Both the position numbers and the translations under genes were made by a program. From Thalassotalea sp. PS06 (GTDB lineage Bacteria > Pseudomonadota > Gammaproteobacteria > Enterobacterales > Alteromonadaceae): a stretch of 64,000 nucleotides of DNA. Location of the stretch: the NCBI RefSeq assembly GCF_007197775.1, contig NZ_CP041638.1, forward strand, positions 2,790,001 through 2,854,000, written 5' to 3'. This document shows positions 45,827 through 54,448 of this stretch, piece after piece (position 1 is the first letter of the stretch; every line of letters begins with the position of its first letter). The notes under the pieces were generated by a model. The model worked only from the letters and a program-made list of their open reading frames with translations, had not been told where the DNA came from and did not search any database.

Positions 45827-46460
45827 CTGGTTCAAGAAAAAAACGGAAAAAATTGAAGATAAGGCTCCCGAAATACTTGGATTGAGGCTTGGCGGAGCAT
45901 TTGATTTGGACACGGTAAAAATGACTTTTATCGAACCCGAGCTTATCATCAACGGCGCCGCAAAAACTCAATTTATTGAAGCCGTAGGCATGGTTAGACT
46001 CGATGAGCAAACCACGGTACTGCGTTATTACACCGACGATGAAGGCTATATTCAGGTCCTGGTCAGAGGCGAGCTAAAAGACGAGAATATCGAAGATGTT
46101 AAGTTGATGTATTTCTTTGATACTAAAGGAATAGGCTCCGAAAAGGACTGGGAAAATGCGCTTAATCGAGATATCAGTCTGCCAAATCTGTACCTGCAAG
46201 GCCACACCTTTACTCGGGTGTGGGAAAGTAGCGGTACCAGCTCACCACCAGTAGCAATGACCGAAAAAACTTACCACAAAGACGGTAGCATTAGTGAAAC
46301 CGATCAATTTGCGATGTTGTACGAGCGCCAGTTTGGTGACGAAAAATACGAATATGCCATGCTGCTTGGTGAAGAAAAAATCATCAACAATCAACATGAC
46401 AGATGCTTAGTTACCGTTACTGGCTTCGATTTACAACCATCCGATATTTATATTATTTAA
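45819..46460 (+). CDS. yjfK: DUF2491 family protein (YjfK-like)
   Basis: 213 residues, cytoplasmic. EILGLRLGGAFDLDTVKMTF, DEQTTVLRYYTDDEGYIQVL and VWESSGTSSPPVAMTEKTY match the DUF2491/YjfK family, whose role is not known. It overlaps the channel gene by 8 bp and is followed after 12 bp by the DUF350 gene, in the order also seen for yjfK-yjfL-yjfM-yjfC of enterobacteria. Its conservation next to a membrane protein and an ATP-grasp ligase points to a shared pathway. Confidence 0.85.
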   Translation: MFNWFKKKTEKIEDKAPEILGLRLGGAFDLDTVKMTFIEPELIINGAAKTQFIEAVGMVRLDEQTTVLRYYTDDEGYIQVLVRGELKDENIEDVKLMYFFDTKGIGSEKDWENALNRDISLPNLYLQGHTFTRVWESSGTSSPPVAMTEKTYHKDGSISETDQFAMLYERQFGDEKYEYAMLLGEEKIINNQHDRCLVTVTGFDLQPSDIYII

Positions 46461-46472
46461 CAGGAACAATAC

Positions 46473-46889
46473 ATGGAATCTGTGACCAACCTATTAGCCG
46501 GCTTAGGCAGTTTCGCCATTTACTTTTTCATCAGCTTGTTGATGCTTGTAATATTTAAGTGGGTTTACGCCTTTGTTACCCCTCATGATGAGTGGCAACT
46601 GGTTAAAGAAGAACAAAATACCGCTGCAGCCATTGGCCTGATGGGCGCCGTTGTCGGCTTTGCTATTGCTCTGGCCGGAGCAATAGCAAACTCGATCGCA
46701 CTACTGGATTTTGTAGTCTGGGGTGTCGTGGCGCTGATTGCACAAATTCTTGCATTCTTTATTGTCCGCTTTGTATTCATGCCAAAAATCGTGCAACGCA
46801 TCATCAATAACGAAGTTACCGCTGGTATCATCCTGGCCGGTATGTCGATTGCCGTAGGTTTGCTCAATGCTGCCTGTATGACTTATTAA
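46473..46889 (+). CDS. yjfL: DUF350 inner-membrane protein (YjfL-like)
   Basis: 138 residues with four membrane helices. AAAIGLMGAVVGFAIALAGA (centre) and GIILAGMSIAVGLLNAACMT (end) are the paired Gly/Ala-rich helices of the DUF350/YjfL family. The family is of unknown function and is found in operons with DUF2491, DUF1190 and YgiC/YjfC-type ligases. The spacing to yjfM is 19 bp. Likely a membrane partner of the system encoded here. Confidence 0.87.
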   Translation: MESVTNLLAGLGSFAIYFFISLLMLVIFKWVYAFVTPHDEWQLVKEEQNTAAAIGLMGAVVGFAIALAGAIANSIALLDFVVWGVVALIAQILAFFIVRFVFMPKIVQRIINNEVTAGIILAGMSIAVGLLNAACMTY

Positions 46890-46908
46890 TCCGGTATAAA
46901 AGGACGAA

Positions 46909-47520
46909 ATGATGAAACGCAGTCAATCAATTAACCTCAGCCGGATGAGAAAAATTTCCACTGGTAAAGTCATCAAGCCTCTAGCCGTTGTGGCCGGCGT
47001 AACAGGCCTGAGCGCCTGTGGCAACAGTGAAGAAGCCGTTGTTTACAAAGATATTGATCATTGCCTGAGCGACAATCCCGGTTTAGAGCAACAATGTGAT
47101 ACCGCATATCAACAGGCTTTGAATGCGGCCGAGGAAAGCGGCCCAAAGTATCCTCGCAAGTATCATTGTGAGGAGGAATTTGGTAGTAACCGTTGTTATC
47201 AATATACCATGAATAATGGTCAAAACGTCTTTGTACCATTAATGGCAGGATTCCTGTTTTCTCGATATATGGACAATCGTTATCGTTCTGCGCCTTTGTA
47301 TACTTCCTATAGTTATCACTCACCATTTTACGGCTACTGGTCGTCCGTAGATGGCAAGCGCTATGGCCGAGCGAAATATGGAAAAACCAAAGTAAATAAA
47401 AAGGCATTCGATAAAAAACCTAAAGTTACCCGAACAATTTCCCGGGGTGGATTTGGCTCTAAAGTTGCGGCCAGCTCTTCATTCCGAGGCAGCTCATCAC
47501 GCGGCGGCTGGGGCGGTTAA
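46909..47520 (+). CDS. yjfM: DUF1190 family lipoprotein-like protein (YjfM/YgiB-like)
   Basis: 203 residues. A basic N-terminus (KRSQSINLSRMRK) is followed by PLAVVAGVTGLSACGNS, a lipobox-like stretch, and then DUF1190 features: VYKDIDHCLSDNPGLEQQCD and a Tyr/Ser-rich region (YTSYSYHSPFYGYWSS). The C-terminus is Gly/Ser/Arg-rich (SSFRGSSSRGGWGG). Family members include YgiB, and all are coupled to a YgiC/YjfC ATP-grasp ligase, here only 2 bp downstream. The protein may be the ligase substrate, since its exposed tail is flexible; that idea is an inference. Confidence 0.85.
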   Translation: MMKRSQSINLSRMRKISTGKVIKPLAVVAGVTGLSACGNSEEAVVYKDIDHCLSDNPGLEQQCDTAYQQALNAAEESGPKYPRKYHCEEEFGSNRCYQYTMNNGQNVFVPLMAGFLFSRYMDNRYRSAPLYTSYSYHSPFYGYWSSVDGKRYGRAKYGKTKVNKKAFDKKPKVTRTISRGGFGSKVAASSSFRGSSSRGGWGG

Positions 47521-47522
47521 CC

Positions 47523-48689
47523 TTGATCCGATTTCCAACACCAGAGCGCATCAATTGGCAACAAAAAGCCGAACAATTCGGTTTTCATTTTCATACCATG
47601 TATGGCGAACCCTACTGGGATGAACGTAATTACTACCAATTTTCCTTAGCGCAAATTGAGCAGGATTTGGAACAACCGACTGAAGATATACATCAACTCT
47701 GTCTGCAAGCTGTCGATAAGGTTGTCAACGATGATGCATTGTTGGCTAAGTTTCAAATTCCGCGCCAGTTCTGGCAATGGATAAAATCCTCCTGGAATGC
47801 TCAGGAGCCATGTTTATATGCTCGATTAGATCTCGCCTATAACGGCACTGGCCCGGCAAAACTGTATGAAAACAATGCCGATACCCCAACCAGTTTGTAC
47901 GAATCCGGTTTCTGGCAGTGGCTTTGGTTAGAGGATAAAGTCAATCGAGGCGATATTCTGCGCAGTGCCGATCAATTTAATAGTCTGCAGGAAAAACTGG
48001 TACAGCGATTTTCCTACCTCAAAAACCAATACCCCGGCGAAATTCTGCATATGTCCTGCTGTATGGATACCGAGGAAGACAGGGGCACGGTGCAATATCT
48101 TCAGGATTGCGCTGAAGAGGCCGGCATTAAAACCAAGTTTATTTACATCGAAGATATCGGCCATGGTGAAGGCGATGTATTAACCGATTTAGACGATCAG
48201 GTTATTACCTGGATGTTCAAGCTTTATCCATGGGAATTCATGCTTCGCGAAGAGTATGCACCGCTGTTGTTAAGCGCTAACGTAAAATGGCTTGAACCAC
48301 CCTGGAAAGCGGTTCTTTCAAACAAAGCCATATTGCCGGTGTTATGGGATATGTTTACCGGACACCCTAACCTGTTACCAACATTTTTCAGCGAAGAAGA
48401 AGCAAAACAATCCCTGTCCCGCTACGTGAAAAAACCGATTTTTGCCCGTGAAGGTGCCAATATCAGCATTTATCAGGATGGTGAGGAAATCGTCAGTTCC
48501 GATGGGCCCTATGGTGAAGAGGGTTATATCTATCAGGCATATTACCCGATGCCAAAGTTTGGTGATGATCACACTTTAATAGGTTCCTGGCTAATAGATG
48601 ATATCGCCTGCGGCATGTCGATTCGTGAGGACAAAGCGATGATCACTCAGGATTTGTCGCGATTTGTACCGCATGTGATTGTTGATTAA
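47523..48689 (+). CDS. yjfC: Glutathionylspermidine synthase-family ATP-grasp ligase (YjfC/YgiC-like)
   Basis: 388-residue ATP-grasp enzyme of the glutathionylspermidine synthase family. It contains EPYWDERNYYQFSLAQIEQD, the substrate-side stretch YARLDLAYNGTGPAKLYENN, and the ATP-grasp region KKPIFAREGANISIYQDGEE with PYGEEGYIYQAYYPMP. It is predicted to form an amide bond between a peptide carboxyl and an amine. The start is TTG at 47523, since no ATG occurs before residue 25 and the upstream sequence aligns with the family N-terminus. It closes the K+ channel-yjf operon. Its stop lies inside the hairpin that starts the next repeat array. Confidence 0.86.
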   Translation: MIRFPTPERINWQQKAEQFGFHFHTMYGEPYWDERNYYQFSLAQIEQDLEQPTEDIHQLCLQAVDKVVNDDALLAKFQIPRQFWQWIKSSWNAQEPCLYARLDLAYNGTGPAKLYENNADTPTSLYESGFWQWLWLEDKVNRGDILRSADQFNSLQEKLVQRFSYLKNQYPGEILHMSCCMDTEEDRGTVQYLQDCAEEAGIKTKFIYIEDIGHGEGDVLTDLDDQVITWMFKLYPWEFMLREEYAPLLLSANVKWLEPPWKAVLSNKAILPVLWDMFTGHPNLLPTFFSEEEAKQSLSRYVKKPIFAREGANISIYQDGEEIVSSDGPYGEEGYIYQAYYPMPKFGDDHTLIGSWLIDDIACGMSIREDKAMITQDLSRFVPHVIVD

Positions 48690-48717
48690 GAAGCCATGGT
48701 ATTAGCGGGCTTCTTAA
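48686..48717 (+). terminator. Hairpin overlapping the yjfC stop codon
   Basis: TTAAGAAGCC (48686-48695) and GGCTTCTTAA (48708-48717) pair over 10 bp, with the TAA stop (48687-48689) inside the left arm. No long T-run follows; AGGTGACA, the repeat linker, comes next. It may terminate the operon or be part of the array. Confidence 0.55.
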
Positions 48718-49367
48718 AGGTGACAATCACGGGAAAGACACCGTGATAAGGTGACAATCGCGCAAAATACGCGATAGCTGACAGTCCGGAAAAGAAACCG
48801 GACTGCTGACAGATGTGGCCAACTGCGCCACATCAGGTGACGACCCTAACTTCGACAACGTCCTCTTCGACGCCAGTCTGTCACCCGAAAACACGACAAA
48901 CAGAGTGCTTTCTATCTCGACGCCAGTCTGTCACCCGAAAGCACGACAAACAGAGGGCTTTCTATCTCGACGTTAGTCTGTCACCCGAAAGCACGACAAA
49001 CAGAGGGCTTTCTATCTCGACGTTAGTCTGTCACCTGAAAGCACGAAAAACAGAGTGCTTTCTATCTCGACGTTAGTCTGTCACCCGAAAGCACGACAAA
49101 CAGAGTGCTTTCTATCTCGACGTTAGTCTGTCACCTGAAAGCACGAAAAACAGAGGGCTTTCTATCTCGACGCCAGTCTGTCACCCGAAAGCACGACAAA
49201 CAGAGGGCTTTCTATCTCGACGTTAGTCTGTCACCCGGAAGTACGACAAACAGAGGGCTTTCTATCTCGACGTTAGTCTGTCACCCGGAAGTACGACAAG
49301 TGAGTACTTTCTATCTCGACGCCAGTCTGTCACCTTTTAAAGTTACGATGCCTCCGCACCGTAACTT
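48718..49367. repeat. GGTGACA/TGTCACC-linker hairpin array
   Basis: Left part, GGTGACA/GCTGACA linkers with four different hairpins: ATCACGG/CCGTGAT (48726-48747), ATCGCG/CGCGAT (48757-48775), AGTCCGG/CCGGACT (48783-48804) and GATGTGGC/GCCACATC (48812-48834). A joint with ACGACCCTAACTTCGACAACG follows. Then the linker is reversed (CTGTCACC) and becomes a 50 bp tandem repeat (48878-49326). A closing hairpin AAGTTACG/CGTAACTT (49340-49367) lies about 55 bp before the permease start. A-rich loops such as GAAAGACA and AAAAGAAA recur. Reading frames across it are repeat artefacts. Confidence 0.92.
48878..49326. repeat. 50 bp tandem repeat, nine units
   Basis: CTGTCACC starts recur at 48878, 48928, 48978, 49028, 49078, 49128, 49178, 49228 and 49278, with a tenth partial copy at 49327. 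A typical unit has the arms GAAAGCAC and GTGCTTTC around GACAAACAGA. Some units have a G-for-T change in the right arm. The eighth unit has a changed left arm (GGAAGTAC) only, while the ninth has both arms changed (AAGTAC and GTACTT), which restores pairing. No unique spacers exist. Confidence 0.93.
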
Positions 49368-49421
49368 GCCTTTAAGTGCCCTTCCTTTTAATCTGGTTAA
49401 AAAATAACAATAAGTTTAACG

Positions 49422-50759
49422 ATGAAAGAATCAGGTTCTACAGGTAAAGCAAATCTTGGATTTTGGACAGCCACCTCGATCGTGACCGGGAGCATGATCG
49501 GCAGCGGTGTATTCTTGCTACCAGCATCACTGGCTAGTTTTGGTAGCATCAGCCTCGGTGGCTGGCTGTTTACCGCATTAGGCTCGCTATCGCTGGCTTA
49601 TGTGTTCGCGAAATTATCGCAATATATCCGCGGTTCAGGTGGTCAATACCTGTATTGTCGACAAGCTTTTGGCCCCCTCACAGGCTTTTTTACCGCCTGG
49701 GGTTATTGGCTGTGTGTAGTCTCAGCTAATGCCGCAATCGCTATTGCCCTGGTGAGTTACCTCACCGTATTTTTCCCGGTTCTGAAACAATCCAACCTGT
49801 TATCGATGTTAACCACCTTAGGCTTTATCTGGGGGTTGGCCCTGGTAAACATTCGCGGCGTTAAGCTAGCCGGCAAGGTCCAGCTGCTCACCACATTGCT
49901 CAAACTATTACCATTATTGGCAATTGCCTTTATTGGTCTGTTTTATATTAATCCCGAACATTTCACTCCGGTAAATCTCAGTGAACAATCGAATTTCTCG
50001 GCATTAACAGCAACGGCAGCATTAACCATGTGGGCATTTGTGGGTATGGAAGCGGCAAACAATATTGCCGGTGAAATCAAAGAACCGGAGAAAAATGTGC
50101 CAAGAGCGGCGCTTATTGGAACCATGATTAGTGCTATCGTTTATATCTTCGGATTTATTGCAGTCCTGGGCATTATTCCACCGGAAACACTGCAACAGTC
50201 GAACGCACCGTATGCAGAAACTGCCGCATTTTTATGGGGTGATACCGGCTATTATCTCATTGCCATTTGCGCCGTTATCTCCTGTTTCGGCGCATTAAAT
50301 GGCTGGACCTTGGCAGTCGCTCAAATTCCCTTAGCAGCGGCGAAAGAAAATATGTTTCTTAAGACATTCGGTAAGCTATCACGATTTCAGACGCCGGCTA
50401 ACGGTATCGTGATCTCTACCCTGTTAGTCAGTGTGCTGATATTGATGAATTACAATGAGAGTCTGATCGATCAATTTACGATTGTGATCTTGCTATCGAC
50501 ATTAACATCCGTATTGCCTTATCTGGTTTCATCCATCGCTCACTTAAAAATGTCCGACAAATCAACGCCCAGATATTCCCCGGTAAATTCCATAATCACC
50601 ATTTTTGCCGCGATATTTTCTGCCTGGATAGTCTATAGCATCGGATTGAAAACGGTGATATTTGGTCTGATTCTGCTGCTGGCCGGCTTTCCTATGTATT
50701 GGTATTTGCAAAAACAAAAACCGCAGAAGGTAGCCGATTCTCAGGTCAACAGCCCCTGA
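49422..50759 (+). CDS. APC-superfamily amino-acid/polyamine permease
   Basis: 445 residues with twelve predicted membrane helices. The first helix has TGSMIGSGVFLLPASLASFG, the Gly-rich substrate-binding break typical of AdiC/PotE-like antiporters, and WAFVGMEAANNIAGEIKEPE in helix 6 with its following acid loop is a family signature. It may exchange a basic amino acid or polyamine, but no decarboxylase is adjacent. Its tail overlaps the convergent Rieske gene by 14 bp. A hairpin array precedes it, so its promoter must lie within or next to the repeats. Confidence 0.87.
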   Translation: MKESGSTGKANLGFWTATSIVTGSMIGSGVFLLPASLASFGSISLGGWLFTALGSLSLAYVFAKLSQYIRGSGGQYLYCRQAFGPLTGFFTAWGYWLCVVSANAAIAIALVSYLTVFFPVLKQSNLLSMLTTLGFIWGLALVNIRGVKLAGKVQLLTTLLKLLPLLAIAFIGLFYINPEHFTPVNLSEQSNFSALTATAALTMWAFVGMEAANNIAGEIKEPEKNVPRAALIGTMISAIVYIFGFIAVLGIIPPETLQQSNAPYAETAAFLWGDTGYYLIAICAVISCFGALNGWTLAVAQIPLAAAKENMFLKTFGKLSRFQTPANGIVISTLLVSVLILMNYNESLIDQFTIVILLSTLTSVLPYLVSSIAHLKMSDKSTPRYSPVNSIITIFAAIFSAWIVYSIGLKTVIFGLILLLAGFPMYWYLQKQKPQKVADSQVNSP

Positions 50760-51849
50760 TTAAATCCTGATAAAGTAGCCGGTGAAATAGATGTTCGCCG
50801 GCTTCTTTGCTCACCGATAAGCGCCCGGTATCAAAGCCGCGGCTATTTAAACCGATTTGCACGGATTCGCAAATATCCGCATCCTCCTGTTGCACGCTAT
50901 CGGCTACGGCAACACTATTAGCTCTGAACTTCGCATCGATATCGTCGGCAAAGTAATAGTCGAACACAACCTCACAGCTGTCTTGGGTAACGGGAAAGAC
51001 CCGCATAACCCCACACACGCCCTGATAACAGTTAAACATCAGGTTCGGATAAAGCCAGACATAATTAGCCGTACCCTTGCGAACCTGGCCAATATCTCCT
51101 GAGGAAGGTTTAGTCGGACATGATTGCCAGCAAGCCTTGTCGACAATTTCAATGCGATAGCGACTGTTGTCTAATGCCGTACTCAACCCTCGGTGTAAAA
51201 CCGGCACATGAAAACCACCATCAAGATAGTTGTCGACATAAACTTTCCAATTACACTGCAACTGATACTTGCGGCTTTGATAATACTGGCAGTCAAGCAT
51301 ATTCAATTCATCGAGCCGTTGCTCAACTGCAGAGTCGGTGGTGAATAATGGCGGTGCGTCATTGTCAAAACATACAAACAGCCAGTGCCAATATTGTTTA
51401 CAGTGAATTTCCACCAGACCATTATCTGCCTGATTAAAGTTGTTAACGCCAGCAAATTCTCTATGGCCCACTAATTGGCCTTCCAGGTTGTAAGTCCAGC
51501 CGTGATAAGGGCATACCAGTTTTCTACAGCTTCCAGTTGTCGTCTCTTTACCATTGCCTTTCAACATGGCGCCATGGTGTCGACAGATGTTGTAAAAAGC
51601 GCGAGTCGTATGGTTAGAGTTGACGATAATGATCGGTTGTCCAGCAACCTGCATAGCGACATAGTCACCGTCATTGGCAATTTCGTCAGCCCGGGCGACT
51701 AACAACCACTGATGGTGGAATACGGTTTGTTGTTCGAGATGATGAATAGCTGGTTGGTTGTACCAGGCGCTTGGCGGCGTATGCGCATCCGCCAAGCTTG
51801 AAGCATCCTGGTATTGATGGATAGACTGGTAAGGGTCGAAGGGTTTCAC
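50746..51849 (-). CDS. Rieske-type oxygenase alpha subunit
   Basis: 367 residues. The N-terminal Rieske domain has CRHHGAMLKG and CPYHGWTYN (Cys-x-His ... Cys-x2-His, 2Fe-2S). The catalytic domain has NWKVYVDNYLDGGFHVPVLH, with the mononuclear iron ligands His-His after the Asp, and ends with a further Asp. The family includes aromatic ring hydroxylases and choline or betaine demethylases; VWLYPNLMFNCY suggests the latter group, but the substrate is not certain. The start is GTG. A reductase gene is not adjacent, so electrons must come from elsewhere. Convergent 14 bp overlap with the APC permease. Confidence 0.85.
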   Translation of the reverse strand: MKPFDPYQSIHQYQDASSLADAHTPPSAWYNQPAIHHLEQQTVFHHQWLLVARADEIANDGDYVAMQVAGQPIIIVNSNHTTRAFYNICRHHGAMLKGNGKETTTGSCRKLVCPYHGWTYNLEGQLVGHREFAGVNNFNQADNGLVEIHCKQYWHWLFVCFDNDAPPLFTTDSAVEQRLDELNMLDCQYYQSRKYQLQCNWKVYVDNYLDGGFHVPVLHRGLSTALDNSRYRIEIVDKACWQSCPTKPSSGDIGQVRKGTANYVWLYPNLMFNCYQGVCGVMRVFPVTQDSCEVVFDYYFADDIDAKFRANSVAVADSVQQEDADICESVQIGLNSRGFDTGRLSVSKEAGEHLFHRLLYQDLIRGC

Positions 51850-51884
51850 CTGTACTTCTATCGCGATTTATCGGCAGTAGATGT

Positions 51885-52523
51885 CTATTTACGGCGCAGT
51901 TTCATACCGCCGAACCCCAGTAAAGCGCCGGCAAGAAGCAGCATAGTTCCAGGTTCAGGAATGCCTTGTGGTGGTTCACCGATAAAGAAGGTTAAAGATT
52001 CCAGATATCCGGTGAACTGATTTTCAGCACCGGCAATGGTAAATACGCTACCTGCAATTGGCAACATTAGCTCAGAACCTACGACATAATACATAGAGGT
52101 ATCGAGAACTCCACCATTAACCAAAACCAGACCATCAGCCATTTCCTGATGGCCATCTTGCCCCATCAGTCCATTGAAGCTGATACCCGTGATAGTGACA
52201 TCTTCATTAAAGGACAGAATGAGCACGTCTCCGGCTCCAAGATTATCTCCATCATTGGCGCTATCGACACCAAGTCCGCCATTTGCAGGGAAATCCTGAA
52301 TAACAACTGCTTGACTGGTAACAATCAGTTCCAAGCCGAAATAAGTGAAAGATAAGCCCATGCCTTCGCCAACAATATCTGACGATACCAGGTCGAATAT
52401 AAGGGTGATGGAACCGTCTTCGTTTTCAAGGAAATCGGTTTGGCCTGGGATCACCGCACTATAACTAGCTCCTGAAAACAGGGTAATTACTGCGGCGACA
52501 AATAAGTTTTTGAAAAGCTTCAT
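51885..52523 (-). CDS. PEP-CTERM protein, paralogue family member 2
   Basis: 212 residues: signal peptide (LFVAAVITLFSGASYSA), a beta-rich domain with ENEDGSITLIFDLVSSDIVG and DFPANGGLGVDSANDGDNLG, and the C-terminal tail IPEPGTMLLLAGALLGFGGM with Lys/Arg residues at the end. It is a paralogue of the protein at 57605-58273, with which it shares most motifs, and more distantly of that at 43832. No catalytic motif is visible. It is predicted to be exported and processed by exosortase; no exosortase gene is present in this window. Confidence 0.88.
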   Translation of the reverse strand: MKLFKNLFVAAVITLFSGASYSAVIPGQTDFLENEDGSITLIFDLVSSDIVGEGMGLSFTYFGLELIVTSQAVVIQDFPANGGLGVDSANDGDNLGAGDVLILSFNEDVTITGISFNGLMGQDGHQEMADGLVLVNGGVLDTSMYYVVGSELMLPIAGSVFTIAGAENQFTGYLESLTFFIGEPPQGIPEPGTMLLLAGALLGFGGMKLRRK

Positions 52524-52757
52524 GGAATCTCCTGCATCGAAATAATCAATGACAACTACCCACGGAGATTATTATTACTGTTATAAACCTTAAGGATCGT
52601 TTATCACTAAACTTTGTATTCCCGCTTTACAAGCACGATTCAAACCAACTTTACGATGGCTGATTTTTTTACATTTTTTCAATAAGTTGTATCCAAGCAA
52701 ATAATCGAGTAGCTAGTACTATTGAGTAACTGTAAATTTCCATGACACCGATGCATG

Positions 52758-53657
52758 TCAGACTTTACCAGCCAACTGCTGACGAAAATTGCGGATTAAA
52801 CACTCGATATTTTGAGTACCTACATAATTAGGTCGGATCAAAAATGCTAATCTTCGATGCGGTCCGGGCTCATCCAAATGCACGGCTCGAAGCTCAGCAC
52901 TGTTTTTAACCAGCGAATCAAGCGCCATCTCAGGCACTAACGTGCTACCCAGTTTACCCGCCACCATTTGTACTAGTGTCGTCAAACTGGTGCCACTAAA
53001 GCTTGAGTCACTCTGGCTACTGGGCATATGACAGGCCGCCAAGGCATGATCTTTTAAGCAATGACCGTCTTTGAGCAATAATAAATGCGACAAATCCATC
53101 TCTTCAGAACGAATTTCTTTAAGCCGCGCTAATTCATCCTGCTCATGGGTCACCCAGTAAAAATCTTCCTGCCAGAACTCAAACGCTATCAAACCTTCAT
53201 GGGGAAAAGGCAACGCCAGAATCGCCGTATCTAATTCTCCACGACGCACCATATCCACTAATACATGGGATTTCTCTTCGACAATTTTTAGTTGCGATTG
53301 CGGATATTCTTGCCGCACCCCAGGTAATACTTTTGGCAACAGGAAAGGTGCTATGGTCGGTATCACACCGATACTTATCGGAGCCGACAATGGCTGCTTG
53401 TGCATTTGCGACATTACATACAGCTCATCAACGCCAAGCTTTATTTTCCGCGCCTGCTGTAAAATCCCCTTCCCCAGCTCGGTAACAAGAACCTTTTTAT
53501 TGTCGCGCTCGAAGACGGTTACGCCCAATTGTTTTTCAAGTTCGTTGATAGCGGTACTGAGCGCAGATTGAGACACCGCGCAATGATCGGCAGCCTTTTT
53601 AAAGTGCAGGTATTTTTCCACCGCCAGGGCATAGTTAATTTGTTTAAGAGAAATCAA
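52758..53657 (-). CDS. oxyR: OxyR peroxide-sensing LysR regulator
   Basis: 299 residues. The N-terminal helix-turn-helix (HFKKAADHCAVSQSALSTAI) is followed by the LysR substrate-binding domain. The peroxide-sensing pair Cys200 and Cys209 is conserved in KDGHCLKDHALAACHMPSS, with spacing as in E. coli OxyR. Oxidised OxyR activates ahpC/ahpF-type genes, which lie next to it here, divergently. The start is a TTG at 53657 with GGTGGAG five bases upstream; no suitable ATG is near. Confidence 0.93.
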   Translation of the reverse strand: MISLKQINYALAVEKYLHFKKAADHCAVSQSALSTAINELEKQLGVTVFERDNKKVLVTELGKGILQQARKIKLGVDELYVMSQMHKQPLSAPISIGVIPTIAPFLLPKVLPGVRQEYPQSQLKIVEEKSHVLVDMVRRGELDTAILALPFPHEGLIAFEFWQEDFYWVTHEQDELARLKEIRSEEMDLSHLLLLKDGHCLKDHALAACHMPSSQSDSSFSGTSLTTLVQMVAGKLGSTLVPEMALDSLVKNSAELRAVHLDEPGPHRRLAFLIRPNYVGTQNIECLIRNFRQQLAGKV

Positions 53658-53682
53658 GACTCCACCTTTAGTTCAATAAAAC

Positions 53683-53719
53683 TGATTATTAAATTCTATT
53701 TAATTAATTTTATTAATCA
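53683..53719. promoter_or_regulatory. Candidate OxyR operator in the oxyR-ahpC intergenic region
   Basis: An imperfect AT-rich dyad (TGATTATTAAATT with AATTTTATTAATCA) in the 147 bp between the oxyR and ahpC starts. OxyR and other LysR proteins bind such interrupted dyads, and this location allows control of both genes. The promoter elements themselves were not resolved. Confidence 0.4.
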
Positions 53720-53804
53720 ACCCCATCCCTTTAATCTTTACCCATCGAGTCGGAACGAGCCGACATTAACGATTAATTCCATCTAGCTAACGAGGAAAAC
53801 AACA

Positions 53805-54368
53805 ATGGCTAACATTAACCAATCTATCCCTGATTTCAAAGCTGAAGCATTTCACAATGGTGAATTCCGAACCATCACCAGCGATGACGTAAAAGGCAAA
53901 TGGTCAATCTTTTTATTCTACCCAGCGGACTTCACGTTTGTGTGTCCGACCGAGTTAGAAGATATGGCAAACCAGTATCCTGAGCTTCAGGAATTAGGTG
54001 TTGAGGTATACGCGGTCTCTACTGACACTCACTTCTCTCACAAAGCCTGGCACGACACCAGCGACGCTATCGGCAAAATCAAATTCCCGATGCTCGGCGA
54101 CCAAACCGGTCACATCACCCGTGGCTTTGATGTGATGATCGAAGAAGATCATATGGCAATGCGCGGTACCTTCCTGGCTGACCCTGACGGCATTATTCAG
54201 GTAGCAGAAATTCACAACGGTGGTATCGGACGCAGTGCTAAAGACATGGTTCGTAAAGTAAAAGCGGCTCAATATGTGCGTGCTAATGACGGCGAAGTAT
54301 GTCCGGCAGCCTGGGAACAGGGTGAACAAACATTAACGCCTAGCCTGGACTTAGTTGGCAAAATCTAA
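53805..54368 (+). CDS. ahpC: AhpC, alkyl hydroperoxide reductase peroxiredoxin subunit
   Basis: 187-residue typical 2-Cys peroxiredoxin that reduces peroxides and is recycled by AhpF. The peroxidatic Cys47 lies in [13 protein letters not shown] and the resolving Cys166 in GEVCPAAWE. The length and Cys positions match E. coli AhpC. GAGG precedes the start. The gene lies upstream of ahpF, with a stem-loop between, and divergent from oxyR, so it should be induced by peroxide. Confidence 0.97.
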   Translation: MANINQSIPDFKAEAFHNGEFRTITSDDVKGKWSIFLFYPADFTFVCPTELEDMANQYPELQELGVEVYAVSTDTHFSHKAWHDTSDAIGKIKFPMLGDQTGHITRGFDVMIEEDHMAMRGTFLADPDGIIQVAEIHNGGIGRSAKDMVRKVKAAQYVRANDGEVCPAAWEQGEQTLTPSLDLVGKI

Positions 54369-54395
54369 ACGCCACTATCCGCACATTCATTAGCT

Positions 54396-54416
54396 AGCGG
54401 GCCCGAAAAGCCCGCT
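54396..54416 (+). terminator. Stem-loop between ahpC and ahpF
   Basis: AGCGGGC and GCCCGCT flank a 7-base loop, followed by TTAC rather than a long T-run. It probably causes partial termination or protects the ahpC transcript, so that ahpC is made in excess over ahpF. Confidence 0.6.
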
Positions 54417-54448
54417 TTACCTTTCTACTTTTCCGGGATGTAAAACCT

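Noticed and set aside
48878..49326. Regular 50 bp repeats that might suggest a CRISPR array
   Set aside because: The whole 50 bp is repeated with no unique spacers, each unit is a hairpin plus linker, and no cas gene is in the window.
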